Assembly (NCBI GenBank): GCA_021372865.1
Contig: JAJFTO010000019.1
Span: 186,001 to 250,000 of the forward strand
From: Porphyromonadaceae bacterium
GTDB taxonomy: Bacteria; Bacteroidota; Bacteroidia; Bacteroidales; Dysgonomonadaceae
Length of the DNA: 64,000 nt
Direction of reading: 5' to 3'
Positions 43,863 to 53,959 of the stretch are shown here, piece by piece; positions within the stretch are counted from its first letter, which is position 1; the number at the start of each line of letters is the position of its first letter. Made by a program: the position numbers and the translations under genes. Below the pieces are notes generated by a model that saw nothing but the letters and a program-made list of their open reading frames with translations, ran no database searches and had not been told where the DNA came from.

Positions 43863-46061
43863 ATGAAAGAACAGGAGAGTCTATATCAGGGGTTAAAGAA
43901 ATATTTCGGATTCGATACATTTAAAGGGATGCAGGAAGCTGTCATTCATAGTATCTTATCCGGGAAGGATACCTTTGTGCTGATGCCCACAGGCGGAGGA
44001 AAATCTCTTTGTTATCAGCTTCCTGCCCTGCTTTCGGAGGGTACTGCCATTGTCATATCCCCGTTGATTGCGCTGATGAAGAACCAGGTAGATGCCATGC
44101 GTAACTATAGTGAAGAAGACGGTATCGCCCATTTCCTCAACTCATCGCTTTCAAGACAGGAAATTGAAGAAGTAAAAAAAGATGTACTTTCAGGGAAAAC
44201 GAAGATGCTCTATGTCGCTCCAGAATCACTTACAAAGCAGGAGAACATAGAATTTCTGCGAAACATCCCAATTTCATTCTATGCGGTGGACGAAGCCCAT
44301 TGCATTTCGGAATGGGGACACGACTTTCGTCCCGAATACCGGCGGATCAGACCCATTATCGCAGAGATATGTCCGCGACCCATTATTGCGCTGACTGCTA
44401 CTGCGACACCCAAGGTACAACACGATATACAGAAAAATCTCGGAATGAACGGGGCTGTAGTATACAAATCATCTTTTAATCGCCCCAACCTTTATTACGA
44501 AGTAAGAAAAAAAACGGAACATATCGATCGTGAGATCATCAAATTCATCCTCTCCCAAGAGCGGAAATCAGGCATTATCTATTGTCTGAGCCGCAAAAAA
44601 GTGGACGATTTTACAGAGATACTGCAAGCAAACGATATAAGGGCACTGCCTTATCACGCAGGCATGGACGCCGCGAATCGGAGCAACAATCAGGATGCTT
44701 TCCTGATGGAAAAAGCAGATGTAATTGTCGCTACCATCGCCTTCGGGATGGGAATCGATAAACCCGACGTGCGATATGTCATCCATTACGATATTCCCAA
44801 GAGCCTGGAAGGATATTATCAGGAGACAGGCCGTGCAGGCCGCGACGGAGGCGAAGGCCGATGCATTGCTTTCTATTCTGAAAAGGACCTGCAGAAACTG
44901 GAACGTTTCATGCAGGGAAAACCCGTCTCAGAACAGGAGATAGGCAAACAGCTCTTACTGGAGACAGCAGCTTATGCAGAAACGTCCGTGTGCCGTAGGA
45001 AAGTATTGTTACACTATTTCGGAGAAGATTATCTGGATCCGAATTGTGGACATTGTGATAATTGTTTAAATCCCAAAAAGAAAGTGGAAGCGAAAGAATT
45101 ACTCATTACTGTATTAGAAGCGATTATTGCTCTCAAAGAAAAACAAAAAGCTGATTATCTGGTTGATTTTCTAGTCGGAAAAGAATCATCCGACATTGAA
45201 ACATATGGACACAATGAACTGGAAGAATTCGGATCGGGTGCCGATGAAGAAGCAAGCACCTGGGAAGCCCTCATACGTCAGGCTTTGCTCGATAATTACC
45301 TGAAAAAGGATATCGAGAATTACGGAATTCTTAAAATCACGAAGAAAGGAAAAGAGTTCTTAAAAAACCCCATCTCATTTAAAATAACAAAAGATGATGA
45401 AGATGAAGATGATATGGGCGATTTAGAAAGTGACGATTCAGATGTAATTGCTTCCGCCGGGAGTGGCGGAGCTGCGGATCCGGTACTCTTCTCCATGATG
45501 AAAGATCTCCGAAAAAAAATCTCGAAAAAACTAAATGTCCCACCCTATGTGATTTTCCAACCCTCCTCACTCGAGGCAATGGCCACTTCCTACCCCATCA
45601 CTCTCGAAGAACTGCAGAATATACCCGGTGTGGGAGCAGGAAAAGCAAAGCGTTATGGCAAGGAATTTGTGGATCTCATCAGGAAACATGTAGAGGAGAA
45701 CGAGATTATTCGCCCCGAAGACCTGCGTGTAAAGACAGTTGCCAACAAATCAAAACTAAAAGTATCTATCGTACAGGCGATAGACCGCAAAGTGGCACTC
45801 GATGACCTGGCTGAATCTAAAGGTATCGACTTCAACGAGATGCTTTCGGAGGTAGAAGCCATCGTATACTCGGGGACAAAAATTAATATCGATTATTTCC
45901 TCAACGAAGTGATGGATCAGGATGTGATACAGGATATCTATTCCTACTTCAAGGAGACAGAGACGGACGACATCGATAAAGCTCAGGAGGAACTTTCCGA
46001 CTATACCGATACCGAAATAAGAATGGTACGCATCAAGTTTTTCTCCGACATGGCGAATTGA
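43863..46061 (+). CDS. recQ: ATP-dependent DNA helicase RecQ
   Basis: 732 aa 3'-5' helicase for recombination and repair. Walker A MPTGGGKSL (~41-49), DEAH box (143-146), motif VI QETGRAGRDG and the RQC zinc cysteines (CRRK...CGHCDNC) are intact. An HRDC domain follows (~545-620). It is about 120 residues longer than the E. coli enzyme: an acidic linker (DDEDEDDMGDLESDDSD) separates RQC and HRDC, and an extra ~100-residue helical tail follows HRDC. It is the first gene of a plus-strand run to trkH. Confidence 0.94.
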   Translation: MKEQESLYQGLKKYFGFDTFKGMQEAVIHSILSGKDTFVLMPTGGGKSLCYQLPALLSEGTAIVISPLIALMKNQVDAMRNYSEEDGIAHFLNSSLSRQEIEEVKKDVLSGKTKMLYVAPESLTKQENIEFLRNIPISFYAVDEAHCISEWGHDFRPEYRRIRPIIAEICPRPIIALTATATPKVQHDIQKNLGMNGAVVYKSSFNRPNLYYEVRKKTEHIDREIIKFILSQERKSGIIYCLSRKKVDDFTEILQANDIRALPYHAGMDAANRSNNQDAFLMEKADVIVATIAFGMGIDKPDVRYVIHYDIPKSLEGYYQETGRAGRDGGEGRCIAFYSEKDLQKLERFMQGKPVSEQEIGKQLLLETAAYAETSVCRRKVLLHYFGEDYLDPNCGHCDNCLNPKKKVEAKELLITVLEAIIALKEKQKADYLVDFLVGKESSDIETYGHNELEEFGSGADEEASTWEALIRQALLDNYLKKDIENYGILKITKKGKEFLKNPISFKITKDDEDEDDMGDLESDDSDVIASAGSGGAADPVLFSMMKDLRKKISKKLNVPPYVIFQPSSLEAMATSYPITLEELQNIPGVGAGKAKRYGKEFVDLIRKHVEENEIIRPEDLRVKTVANKSKLKVSIVQAIDRKVALDDLAESKGIDFNEMLSEVEAIVYSGTKINIDYFLNEVMDQDVIQDIYSYFKETETDDIDKAQEELSDYTDTEIRMVRIKFFSDMAN

Positions 46062-46138
46062 TGTACCAAAGCCAACAGGCCAATGCATTTCTAAACTATT
46101 TTAAAACGCTTCCGTTATATATGGATTGGCTATAGATT

Positions 46139-48103
46139 ATGCAATATTTACAAAATATAGATAGTCCCGACGATCTCAAGAAGCTTAGTATTGACGAACT
46201 GGAGACAGTCTGTACCGAGCTGAGAGAGTTTATCATTGAACAGCTTTCCAACAATCCGGGACACTTCGGCTCAAGTCTGGGTTCGGTGGAGTTGACTGTG
46301 GCACTACATTATCTGTATAATACACCCTATGATCGTATTGTATGGGATGTGGGACATCAGGCATACAGCCACAAGATTCTTACCGGCAGACGTGACCGTT
46401 TTTCCACAAACCGCAAATTGGGTGGACTTTCCGGGTTTACCAATCCTTCGGAAAGTGAATTCGACACCTTTGTGGCCGGCCACGCATCCACCTCCATCTC
46501 GGCAGCGCTGGGCATGGCCGTAGCCGCCACACTCAACAAGGAAGAGGACAGGCACGTAGTAGCTGTCATCGGCGACGGCGCCATGACGGGAGGCCTGGCC
46601 TATGAAGGGCTCAACAACGCCTGTTCACAGCCCAACAACCTGCTTATCATCCTTAACGACAATAACATGTCCATTGACAACAATGTGGGTGGCATACAGG
46701 ATTATCTGGTTAAACTGACTACGTCCAACAAATACAATCGATTTCGGAATTCGGTATACCAGGGATTTAAACGAAGAAATCTGATATCGGAAGAAGAGAA
46801 AAATATCGTACTGCGGTTTAACAACAGCATGAAATCTCTGATTACCAAAGAACAAAATCTCTTTGAAGGATTTAATATCCGTTACTTTGGACCTGTAGAC
46901 GGACATGATTTACGCGGTCTGATCCGCATTCTACGCAATATAAAGGATATGAAAGGTCCAAAGATGCTTCATATCAAGACCGTAAAGGGCAAAGGATATA
47001 AGCCGGCAGAAAATTCGGCCACAATCTGGCATGCACCAGGCCTTTTTAACAAAGAGACCGGGGAACGCATCCTCAAAGATCAGAAGAATCAACCGCTGCC
47101 CTATCAGGAGGTTTTCGGACATACACTGGTTGAAATGGCGGAACGAAATGACCGGATTGTGGGTATCACACCTGCCATGCCCACCGGCTGTTCGATGACC
47201 TACATGATGAGTGCCTTTCCTGAGCGAACTTTCGATGTGGGCATTGCAGAAGCACACGCTGTCACCTTCTCTGCCGGTATGGCAAAAGAAGGGTTCATAC
47301 CCTTTTGCAACATCTACTCCTCGTTTATGCAGCGTGCCTACGATCAGGTGATACATGATGTGGCATTGCAAAAATTAAAAGTGATCATGTGTCTCGACAG
47401 AGCAGGACTGGTAGGGCCCGACGGACCCACACACCATGGCGTCTTCGATCTTGCCTATCTGCGGCCAATACCCAACCTGGTAATTTCAGCGCCTCTCAAC
47501 GAACATGAACAGCGTAACCTAATGTACACAGCCGTGTATGGGAACGAGGGTCCATTTGTAATCCGCTATCCCCGGGGTCAGGGTGAACTTACGGAGTGGC
47601 ACAATGAACCCAGGCTCCTTACCATTGGAAAGGGAAGAAAACTGAAAAAAGGAAAAGATATGGCGCTTCTCAGCATCGGGACCATTGGCAACAATGCAGC
47701 AAAAGCTATTGCCAGAGCAGAGGAAATGGGCGTTAGCGTAGCTCATTACGACATGGTTTTCCTTAAGCCAATAGACGAAGATTTGCTCAGGAAGGTGGCG
47801 ACAAAATTCAAGTTGATTGTCACCGTTGAAGATGGCATTATTAAGGGGGGACTGGGCAGTGCCGTCCTCGAGTTCCTTGCAGAAAATCACTTTTCCGATG
47901 TCCAGGTGCATCGAATCGGTATTGCCGATGAATTTGTCACACATGGCTCTGTAAAGGAACTTCAACAATTGACTGACATCGATACAGAAGGTATACTGAG
48001 ACAGATTTTGCAACTTTATCATGACAGCAGAGGTGGCAACATTTCCGACCAAAATACCGGGACCATTAATCCGGCTGAGCTGATCCAAAATATGAAAGAT
48101 TAA
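46139..48103 (+). CDS. dxs: 1-deoxy-D-xylulose-5-phosphate synthase
   Basis: 654 aa thiamine-diphosphate enzyme that condenses pyruvate and glyceraldehyde-3-phosphate to DXP, for isoprenoids, thiamine and pyridoxal phosphate. It has the N-terminal [16 protein letters not shown], the ThDP motif [12 protein letters not shown]...NDNNMSI, the transketolase-like middle domain ([15 protein letters not shown]) and a C-terminal domain. Length is normal. It lies 77 bp after recQ and 15 bp before trkA. DXP also feeds the pathway of PdxB (2943-4061). Confidence 0.95.
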   Translation: MQYLQNIDSPDDLKKLSIDELETVCTELREFIIEQLSNNPGHFGSSLGSVELTVALHYLYNTPYDRIVWDVGHQAYSHKILTGRRDRFSTNRKLGGLSGFTNPSESEFDTFVAGHASTSISAALGMAVAATLNKEEDRHVVAVIGDGAMTGGLAYEGLNNACSQPNNLLIILNDNNMSIDNNVGGIQDYLVKLTTSNKYNRFRNSVYQGFKRRNLISEEEKNIVLRFNNSMKSLITKEQNLFEGFNIRYFGPVDGHDLRGLIRILRNIKDMKGPKMLHIKTVKGKGYKPAENSATIWHAPGLFNKETGERILKDQKNQPLPYQEVFGHTLVEMAERNDRIVGITPAMPTGCSMTYMMSAFPERTFDVGIAEAHAVTFSAGMAKEGFIPFCNIYSSFMQRAYDQVIHDVALQKLKVIMCLDRAGLVGPDGPTHHGVFDLAYLRPIPNLVISAPLNEHEQRNLMYTAVYGNEGPFVIRYPRGQGELTEWHNEPRLLTIGKGRKLKKGKDMALLSIGTIGNNAAKAIARAEEMGVSVAHYDMVFLKPIDEDLLRKVATKFKLIVTVEDGIIKGGLGSAVLEFLAENHFSDVQVHRIGIADEFVTHGSVKELQQLTDIDTEGILRQILQLYHDSRGGNISDQNTGTINPAELIQNMKD

Positions 48104-48118
48104 TTAATTGCATTCATA

Positions 48119-49456
48119 ATGAAGATTCTAATAGCCGGTGCCGGCGCTGTAGGAACACACCTCGCAAAACTTCTCGGACAGGAAGATCACGAAATTACCC
48201 TTATGGATGCCGACAGGGAACGTCTGGCTATCACACGCGACAATACAGACATCCTCACGTCTGTAGGAAATTGTACCTCATTGAAAGATCTCACCGAAGC
48301 CGGGGTGGCCCATGCCGACCTCTACATTGGCGTAACACCGGAGGAATCCAGGAATATCACATCCTGCATGCTCGCTGCCAACCTGGGCGCCAGGAAAACG
48401 CTTGCGCGCATCGACAACTATGAGTACCTGCTACCCAAAAATACGGAGTTTTTTGAAAAACTGGGAATTCATTCCATGATCTATCCCGAGTTGAGCGCCG
48501 CCCGTGAGATTGCAATGGCGCTAAAGACTCCCTGGACCCGTTTTTGGTGGGAACTTTGTAATGGGACAGTGATCCTGGTGGGTGTCAAGGTGCGGGAGAA
48601 CGCTCCCATCGTCAATAAATACCTGCATGAATTAACACAGGAGAACAAACAGTTTCACCTGGTAGCCATCAAACGGGACACGCACACGTTGATCCCAAAG
48701 GGAAGCGACCAGGTTCTGGCAAACGACATTCTTTATTTTACCACGATGCGGAAGTACGTGCATATACTCCCTGATCTCCTTGGGAAAAAATCATTTGAGA
48801 CCAAACGCATTATCATCATGGGAGGCAGCCGCATCACCATGCGCACGATCCAGCAGCTTCCCCAAAATATCAATATCAAGGTCATCGAACAGGATAGGGA
48901 GCGAGCGGAAAGGCTGGTTGAGGTGATGCCACCCAATGTAACTATTTTTGTGGAGGATGGACGCAATGCCGAGTTTCTCGTGCGTGAAGGAATTGCTGAG
49001 ACCGATGCTTTTCTGGCACTTACCGACAATTCAGAAGCCAATATTCTGGGATGTATGATGGCAAAGCGTTATGGCGTGAAGAAAACAGTAGCCGAAGTGG
49101 AAAATATCGACTATATTTCAATGGCAGAACGCCTCGATATTGGTACCGTCATAAACAAAAAACTCATCTCAGCCAGTAAAATATATGAATTGCTGTTGAA
49201 AGCTGACGCCTCCAACATCAAGAGTCTCACTTTTGCCGATGCCAACGTGGGAGAGGTCATTGCCAAACCCAATTCGAGAGTCACCAAAAAATTGATTAAA
49301 AATCTGGAACTGCCACCAAACATTACATTCGGTGCGCTCATCAGAAACGGAGAGCCCATGCTCATCGATGGTGATACGTTGATTGAGCCGTATGACCAGG
49401 TGGTAGTCTTCTTCCTGAGTAAATCATTGAAAAGCATCGAAAAACTGTTTAATTAA
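48119..49456 (+). CDS. trkA: Trk potassium uptake regulatory subunit TrkA
   Basis: 445 aa. Two tandem RCK units, each an NAD(H)-binding Rossmann domain (MKILIAGAGAVGTHLA at residue 1; RIIIMGGSRITMR at ~236) plus an RCK_C domain. It sits on the cytoplasmic face and gates TrkH. It is followed after 63 bp by a trkH, forming a complete Trk system. Confidence 0.95.
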   Translation: MKILIAGAGAVGTHLAKLLGQEDHEITLMDADRERLAITRDNTDILTSVGNCTSLKDLTEAGVAHADLYIGVTPEESRNITSCMLAANLGARKTLARIDNYEYLLPKNTEFFEKLGIHSMIYPELSAAREIAMALKTPWTRFWWELCNGTVILVGVKVRENAPIVNKYLHELTQENKQFHLVAIKRDTHTLIPKGSDQVLANDILYFTTMRKYVHILPDLLGKKSFETKRIIIMGGSRITMRTIQQLPQNINIKVIEQDRERAERLVEVMPPNVTIFVEDGRNAEFLVREGIAETDAFLALTDNSEANILGCMMAKRYGVKKTVAEVENIDYISMAERLDIGTVINKKLISASKIYELLLKADASNIKSLTFADANVGEVIAKPNSRVTKKLIKNLELPPNITFGALIRNGEPMLIDGDTLIEPYDQVVVFFLSKSLKSIEKLFN

Positions 49457-49519
49457 CAACAAAGCCGGATATCATCATGCAACAGCCATTCAGTCACCAA
49501 TGGCATAAAAGGGTGAAAC

Positions 49520-50986
49520 ATGCGGAAATTTAACCATCGGATCGTACTTAGTAGCATCGGGCTTCTTTTAATGATTGAAGCAGCTTTTATGTTATTTTCT
49601 GCTTTCGTGGGTGAATATTTTCATGAAAGTGCAGTTCAAAGTATTTATCTTTCGGGTGTCATTACTTTTACCTCCGGGGCCTTGTTCCTGTTCCTTGGAA
49701 AAAGAAAGAAAACCTCACCGGGGCAGATATCCAAACGGGAAGTCTACTTCACTGTGACCATGGCATGGATCATGATGGCACTGTTCGGGACCCTCCCTTT
49801 CATGCTCAGCGGTGCCATTCCTTCGTTCACCAATGCCTTTTTCGAAACCATGTGTGGCTTTACCACCACAGGCAGCTCTACACTGCTCAACATTGAAGCC
49901 TTCCCCAAATCGCTTCATTTCTGGCGTAGTTTCACACAGTGGATCGGCGGTATTGGCATCATCATCTTCGTGATGTCGTTCGTGCCTGTATTTGCAGGAA
50001 ATTCGGGACAATTCTTCGAGGCTGAAGCCACTGGAATATCCGAAGATATGGTGCGTCCGCGCATCAGTGTCATTACCAAAAACATGGCACTCACTTATCT
50101 TGGACTGACAATTGTCGGTTTTTTCTTTCTATGGGCCGGTCCCATGGACGCATTCGATGCAGCCTGTCATTCCCTTTCAGCCATTTCCACCGGAGGCTTC
50201 TCTACCAAACAGGCGAGCATCGCCTATTTTAATTCTCCCTATACCGAATACGTGATCACGGCGCTCATGTTCTTTGGCGGTACCAACTTCATGCTGCTTT
50301 ACACTTTCTTTAGCCATTTCAGCATCAGCACATTCCGGGATGAAGAGTTCAAATGGTACTTTTCCATCATCCTGATTTTTACTCTCGGCATCTCCATGAT
50401 GTTGCTCTTATCGGGTAAAATGAACGACGTGGAATATACAGTCCGTACGGCGCTTTTTCAGGTAGTGGCAGCCGTCACCACTACCGGATATGCCACAGTG
50501 GACTATCAACAGTGGGGAGAAGTTTACTGGCTTCTTTTTCTGGCGATGATTCTCTTTTGCGGTTGTGAAGGATCCACATCTGGCGGGATGAAAGTATCGC
50601 GTCTGGTAGTGCTCACAAAAAATACACTGCTTGTATTCAAGAAACAGGTACATCCTGACGCGCTCTACCGGGTGAAGATGAACGGAAAGGTTATCAGCGA
50701 AAATGCCTCTTCGAAGATTCTTGCATTCGTCTTTCTCTATCTTTCACTGGCGGCTTTCAGTGCAGTGGTACTGAGCTTCACCGGCATGTCTTTCGATGAA
50801 TCCATCGGCGTCTCCATCTCCTCCATAAGCAGCTACGGCTTCGGGTTAGGATCCTACGGACCCAGCGGCACCTATGAGCCGGCTTCAGTCTTTGCCAAAT
50901 ATTACATTTGCTTCCTCATGCTGGTGGGTCGCCTTGAAGTCTTCACCATCCTCTCACTTTTCGTACCGGGATTTTGGAAGAAGTAA
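49520..50986 (+). CDS. trkH: TrkH-family potassium channel subunit (second copy)
   Basis: 488 aa polytopic membrane protein. Pore loops are CGFTTTGSSTL (~112-122), SAISTGGFSTK (~220), AAVTTTGYATV (~315) and SISSYGFGLGSYG (~430). Direct linkage to trkA marks it as the primary TrkA-coupled channel. It differs clearly from the copy at 6148. The gene ends a recQ-dxs-trkA-trkH run and faces clpB convergently. Confidence 0.94.
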   Translation: MRKFNHRIVLSSIGLLLMIEAAFMLFSAFVGEYFHESAVQSIYLSGVITFTSGALFLFLGKRKKTSPGQISKREVYFTVTMAWIMMALFGTLPFMLSGAIPSFTNAFFETMCGFTTTGSSTLLNIEAFPKSLHFWRSFTQWIGGIGIIIFVMSFVPVFAGNSGQFFEAEATGISEDMVRPRISVITKNMALTYLGLTIVGFFFLWAGPMDAFDAACHSLSAISTGGFSTKQASIAYFNSPYTEYVITALMFFGGTNFMLLYTFFSHFSISTFRDEEFKWYFSIILIFTLGISMMLLLSGKMNDVEYTVRTALFQVVAAVTTTGYATVDYQQWGEVYWLLFLAMILFCGCEGSTSGGMKVSRLVVLTKNTLLVFKKQVHPDALYRVKMNGKVISENASSKILAFVFLYLSLAAFSAVVLSFTGMSFDESIGVSISSISSYGFGLGSYGPSGTYEPASVFAKYYICFLMLVGRLEVFTILSLFVPGFWKK

Positions 50987-50997
50987 AGAAGGGGTCA

Positions 50998-51015
50998 GGA
51001 TTCAGGAGTCAGCTC
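50998..51015 (-). repeat. Dispersed intergenic repeat fragment, copy C
   Basis: GGATTCAGGAGTCAGCT matches, with one difference, the reverse complement of 60717-60733 in copy B. It lies in the gap between convergent trkH and clpB. Confidence 0.55.
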
Positions 51016-51116
51016 CGGTAATGGAATGTTGCCAAGGGCAGCGGTTCAAAAGTCAGCGGACAGCTAGAGGAGACATGTCGGAACAGACGGCGGCTTGCAA
51101 GAAACTGTAGCAGTGA

Positions 51117-53705
51117 TCAGTTGCGAAAGAAGATGGTGTCGTCTATCGCATCGATGATGATGGGTTGTGACTTATCAACCGTACCTGCCAGAAGATCTTT
51201 CGAAAGCTGGTTCAGCACCTTATTCTGAATCACCCGTTTCACGGGACGAGCCCCGAACTCGGGATCGAAACCTGCCGCAGAAATGCTCTTCAATGCTTCT
51301 TCTGTATATTGCAGCTCGATGCCGTTCTCTGCCAGTATTTTTCGTACACCCCCGAGTTGAAGACGGACGATCTGTTCAATCTCAGACTCTTTGAGCGGAG
51401 TAAACATGATGATGTCGTCGATCCGGTTCAGAAATTCAGGCCGGATGGTCTTCTTCAGCAGGTCCATTACCAGGTTTTTCGTTTTCTCAATGATTTCTTC
51501 CCGGTTTGCGGGTGTGATTCTTTCAAGATTTTCCCGAATCATACCCGATCCCATGTTGGACGTCATGATGATGATGGTATTTTTGAAATTCACAACCCTC
51601 CCCTTGTTGTCGGTCAGCCTTCCGTCATCCAACACCTGCAGGAGGATGTTAAACACATCGGGATGAGCCTTTTCGATCTCGTCGAACAGCACCACCGAAT
51701 AGGGTTTACGCCTTATAGCTTCGGTCAGCTGTCCCCCTTCATCGTATCCCACATATCCCGGAGGGGCACCGATCAGTCGCGTGGCACTGAACTTCTCCTG
51801 GTACTCGCTCATGTCGATGCGGGTCATCATATTTTCATCATCAAACAGATATTCCGCAAGGGCTTTGGCCAGTTCGGTCTTACCGACACCGGTAGTTCCC
51901 AGAAAGATAAAAGAACCAATCGGCCGCTTTGGATCACTCAATCCTGCCCGGTTGCGTCTCACCGCGTCGGAGACAGCCGTGATGGCTTCATCCTGTCCGA
52001 CGACGCGCTTGTGCAGTTCCTCCTCCAGATGAAGCAGCTTCTGTCGCTCGCTCTGCAGCATCTTGCTCACAGGAATGCCTGTCCAGCGTGAAACCACATC
52101 GGCAATATCCTCGGCATCCACCTCCTCCTTGATCATGGCGCGGTTACCCTGACGCGCATGCAACTCCTTCTGCAGCGCCTCAATGGTGTTCTCCAGTTCT
52201 TTGATCCTTCCGTAGCGCAACTCGGCCACCTTTCCATAGTCTCCCTCCCGTTCGGCCCGGTCTGCTTCGAACTTCGCATCCTCTATCTCTATTTTATTTT
52301 GCTGAATCTGGTTGATCAGATCCTTCTCCGACTGCCACTTGGCCTTGTAATCGGCCTCCTCCGCCTTCAGTTCCTCAATCTGACGAGTCAGCAGCTCCAC
52401 TTTCGGCTGGTCATTCTCGCGTTTTATGGCCTCCCGCTCAATCTCAAGCTGCTTCACGCGCCGCATGATCTCATCCAGCTCCTCCGGAACAGAGTCTACC
52501 TCCATACGCAGCTTGGCAGCAGCCTCATCCATCAGGTCGATGGCCTTATCGGGCAGAAACCGGTCGGTGATATAACGGTGCGACAGTTGTACTGCCGCGA
52601 TGATCGCCTCGTCCTTGATACGCACTTTGTGGTGATTCTCGTAACGTTCTTTCAGTCCACGCAGGATGGAGATGCTGTCCGACTCGCTCGGTTCATCCAC
52701 CATCACCATCTGGAAACGTCTTTCCAGTGCCTTATCCTTTTCGAAATACTTCTGATATTCATCGAGTGTGGTCGCTCCGATGGCACGCAGTTCACCCCTC
52801 GCCAGAGCCGGCTTCAGGATGTTGGCAGCATCCATGGCTCCCTCGCTCTTGCCGGCGCCCACCAGCGTATGAATCTCGTCGATGAAGAGGATGATCTCTC
52901 CCTCTGCCTTCACCACTTCGTTGACGACCGACTTCAATCGTTCCTCAAACTCTCCCTTATATTTGGCGCCGGCAATCAACGCGCCCATGTCGAGTGAAAA
53001 AAGCTGCTTGCTGCGCAGGTTCTCCGGCACGTCACCCCGCACGATACGGTGTGCCAGTCCTTCGGCAATGGCTGTCTTGCCGGTTCCCGGTTCTCCGATC
53101 AGGATCGGGTTGTTCTTTGTGCGCCGGCTCAGTATCTGCAATACGCGGCGTATCTCCTCGTCACGGCCGATGACCGGGTCGAGTTTGCCGCTGCGAGCCC
53201 GCTCAATCAGATTTACAGCATACTTACTCAAGGCCTGGTAGGTATCTTCCGCTGTCTGACTGGTCACCTTCTCCCCTTTTCGCAGTTCATCGATGGCCTT
53301 TTGCAGCTCAGCCGGTGTGATACCGGCATCGCGCATCATGCGGGAAGCATTGTTGTTCTCCTGCACGAGAGCCAGCAACAGATATTCGATGGAGACAAAC
53401 TGATCGCCCATCTTACCGGTAAGGTCCGTCGCTTTCTGGAAAACGGCGTTGGTATCCCTGCTCAGCATGGGTTCACCGCCCGACACACGTGGATAAGATT
53501 CGATTTCGCTGTCAACCACCTTTTCCAGATTCGATGCATTTACACCCAGCTTTTGAAATAGGAAGTTTATCACGTTCTCGCCCACCAGCATCACCCCTTT
53601 CAACAGGTGAGCCGGCTCAATCATCTGCTGCTTATTTCCCTGCGCAATCTCAATGGCCTTCTGTACCGCTTCCTGCGCCTTGATGGTAAAGTTATTGAAA
53701 TTCAT
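51117..53705 (-). CDS. clpB: Protein disaggregase ClpB
   Basis: 862 aa Hsp100 AAA+ protein that with DnaK re-solubilises aggregates. The N-terminal Clp_N repeats (~1-145), first Walker [14 protein letters not shown] (~205), a long coiled-coil middle domain (~410-525) that distinguishes ClpB from ClpA/C, and second Walker [13 protein letters not shown] (~605) are all present. Heat-shock control is likely, but no CIRCE-type repeat is seen upstream. Large open frames antisense to it are shadows. Confidence 0.96.
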   Translation of the reverse strand: MNFNNFTIKAQEAVQKAIEIAQGNKQQMIEPAHLLKGVMLVGENVINFLFQKLGVNASNLEKVVDSEIESYPRVSGGEPMLSRDTNAVFQKATDLTGKMGDQFVSIEYLLLALVQENNNASRMMRDAGITPAELQKAIDELRKGEKVTSQTAEDTYQALSKYAVNLIERARSGKLDPVIGRDEEIRRVLQILSRRTKNNPILIGEPGTGKTAIAEGLAHRIVRGDVPENLRSKQLFSLDMGALIAGAKYKGEFEERLKSVVNEVVKAEGEIILFIDEIHTLVGAGKSEGAMDAANILKPALARGELRAIGATTLDEYQKYFEKDKALERRFQMVMVDEPSESDSISILRGLKERYENHHKVRIKDEAIIAAVQLSHRYITDRFLPDKAIDLMDEAAAKLRMEVDSVPEELDEIMRRVKQLEIEREAIKRENDQPKVELLTRQIEELKAEEADYKAKWQSEKDLINQIQQNKIEIEDAKFEADRAEREGDYGKVAELRYGRIKELENTIEALQKELHARQGNRAMIKEEVDAEDIADVVSRWTGIPVSKMLQSERQKLLHLEEELHKRVVGQDEAITAVSDAVRRNRAGLSDPKRPIGSFIFLGTTGVGKTELAKALAEYLFDDENMMTRIDMSEYQEKFSATRLIGAPPGYVGYDEGGQLTEAIRRKPYSVVLFDEIEKAHPDVFNILLQVLDDGRLTDNKGRVVNFKNTIIIMTSNMGSGMIRENLERITPANREEIIEKTKNLVMDLLKKTIRPEFLNRIDDIIMFTPLKESEIEQIVRLQLGGVRKILAENGIELQYTEEALKSISAAGFDPEFGARPVKRVIQNKVLNQLSKDLLAGTVDKSQPIIIDAIDDTIFFRN

Positions 53706-53959
53706 ATTTCTCCTTTTTTAATATCTTTATAATTGGAATCTGAATTCATTCCATCAATGATCTTTTCACATGAACAAAGAAACAAGCCATAAAGTTAGTG
53801 CTCCTCTGTTCTTTCTTACTCAACCATCCATGAATCGCAGATTTACACCAGGATATCGTCAAAATCTTTGCCAAACCACCCACGCTGACGTTTTGACAGT
53901 TCTCCCATCAATGAGTGCATGCACCACGGGTAAGTCGATACAACTTTTAAATATATAAT

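Noticed and set aside
51309-52997. Two long plus-strand frames (260 and 279 codons) across clpB
   Set aside because: Antisense to clpB; highly conserved genes with biased codons often give such frames.
53770-53958. 62-codon plus-strand frame between clpB and the serpin gene
   Set aside because: No homology clue, promoter or ribosome site; the gap appears to hold no gene.
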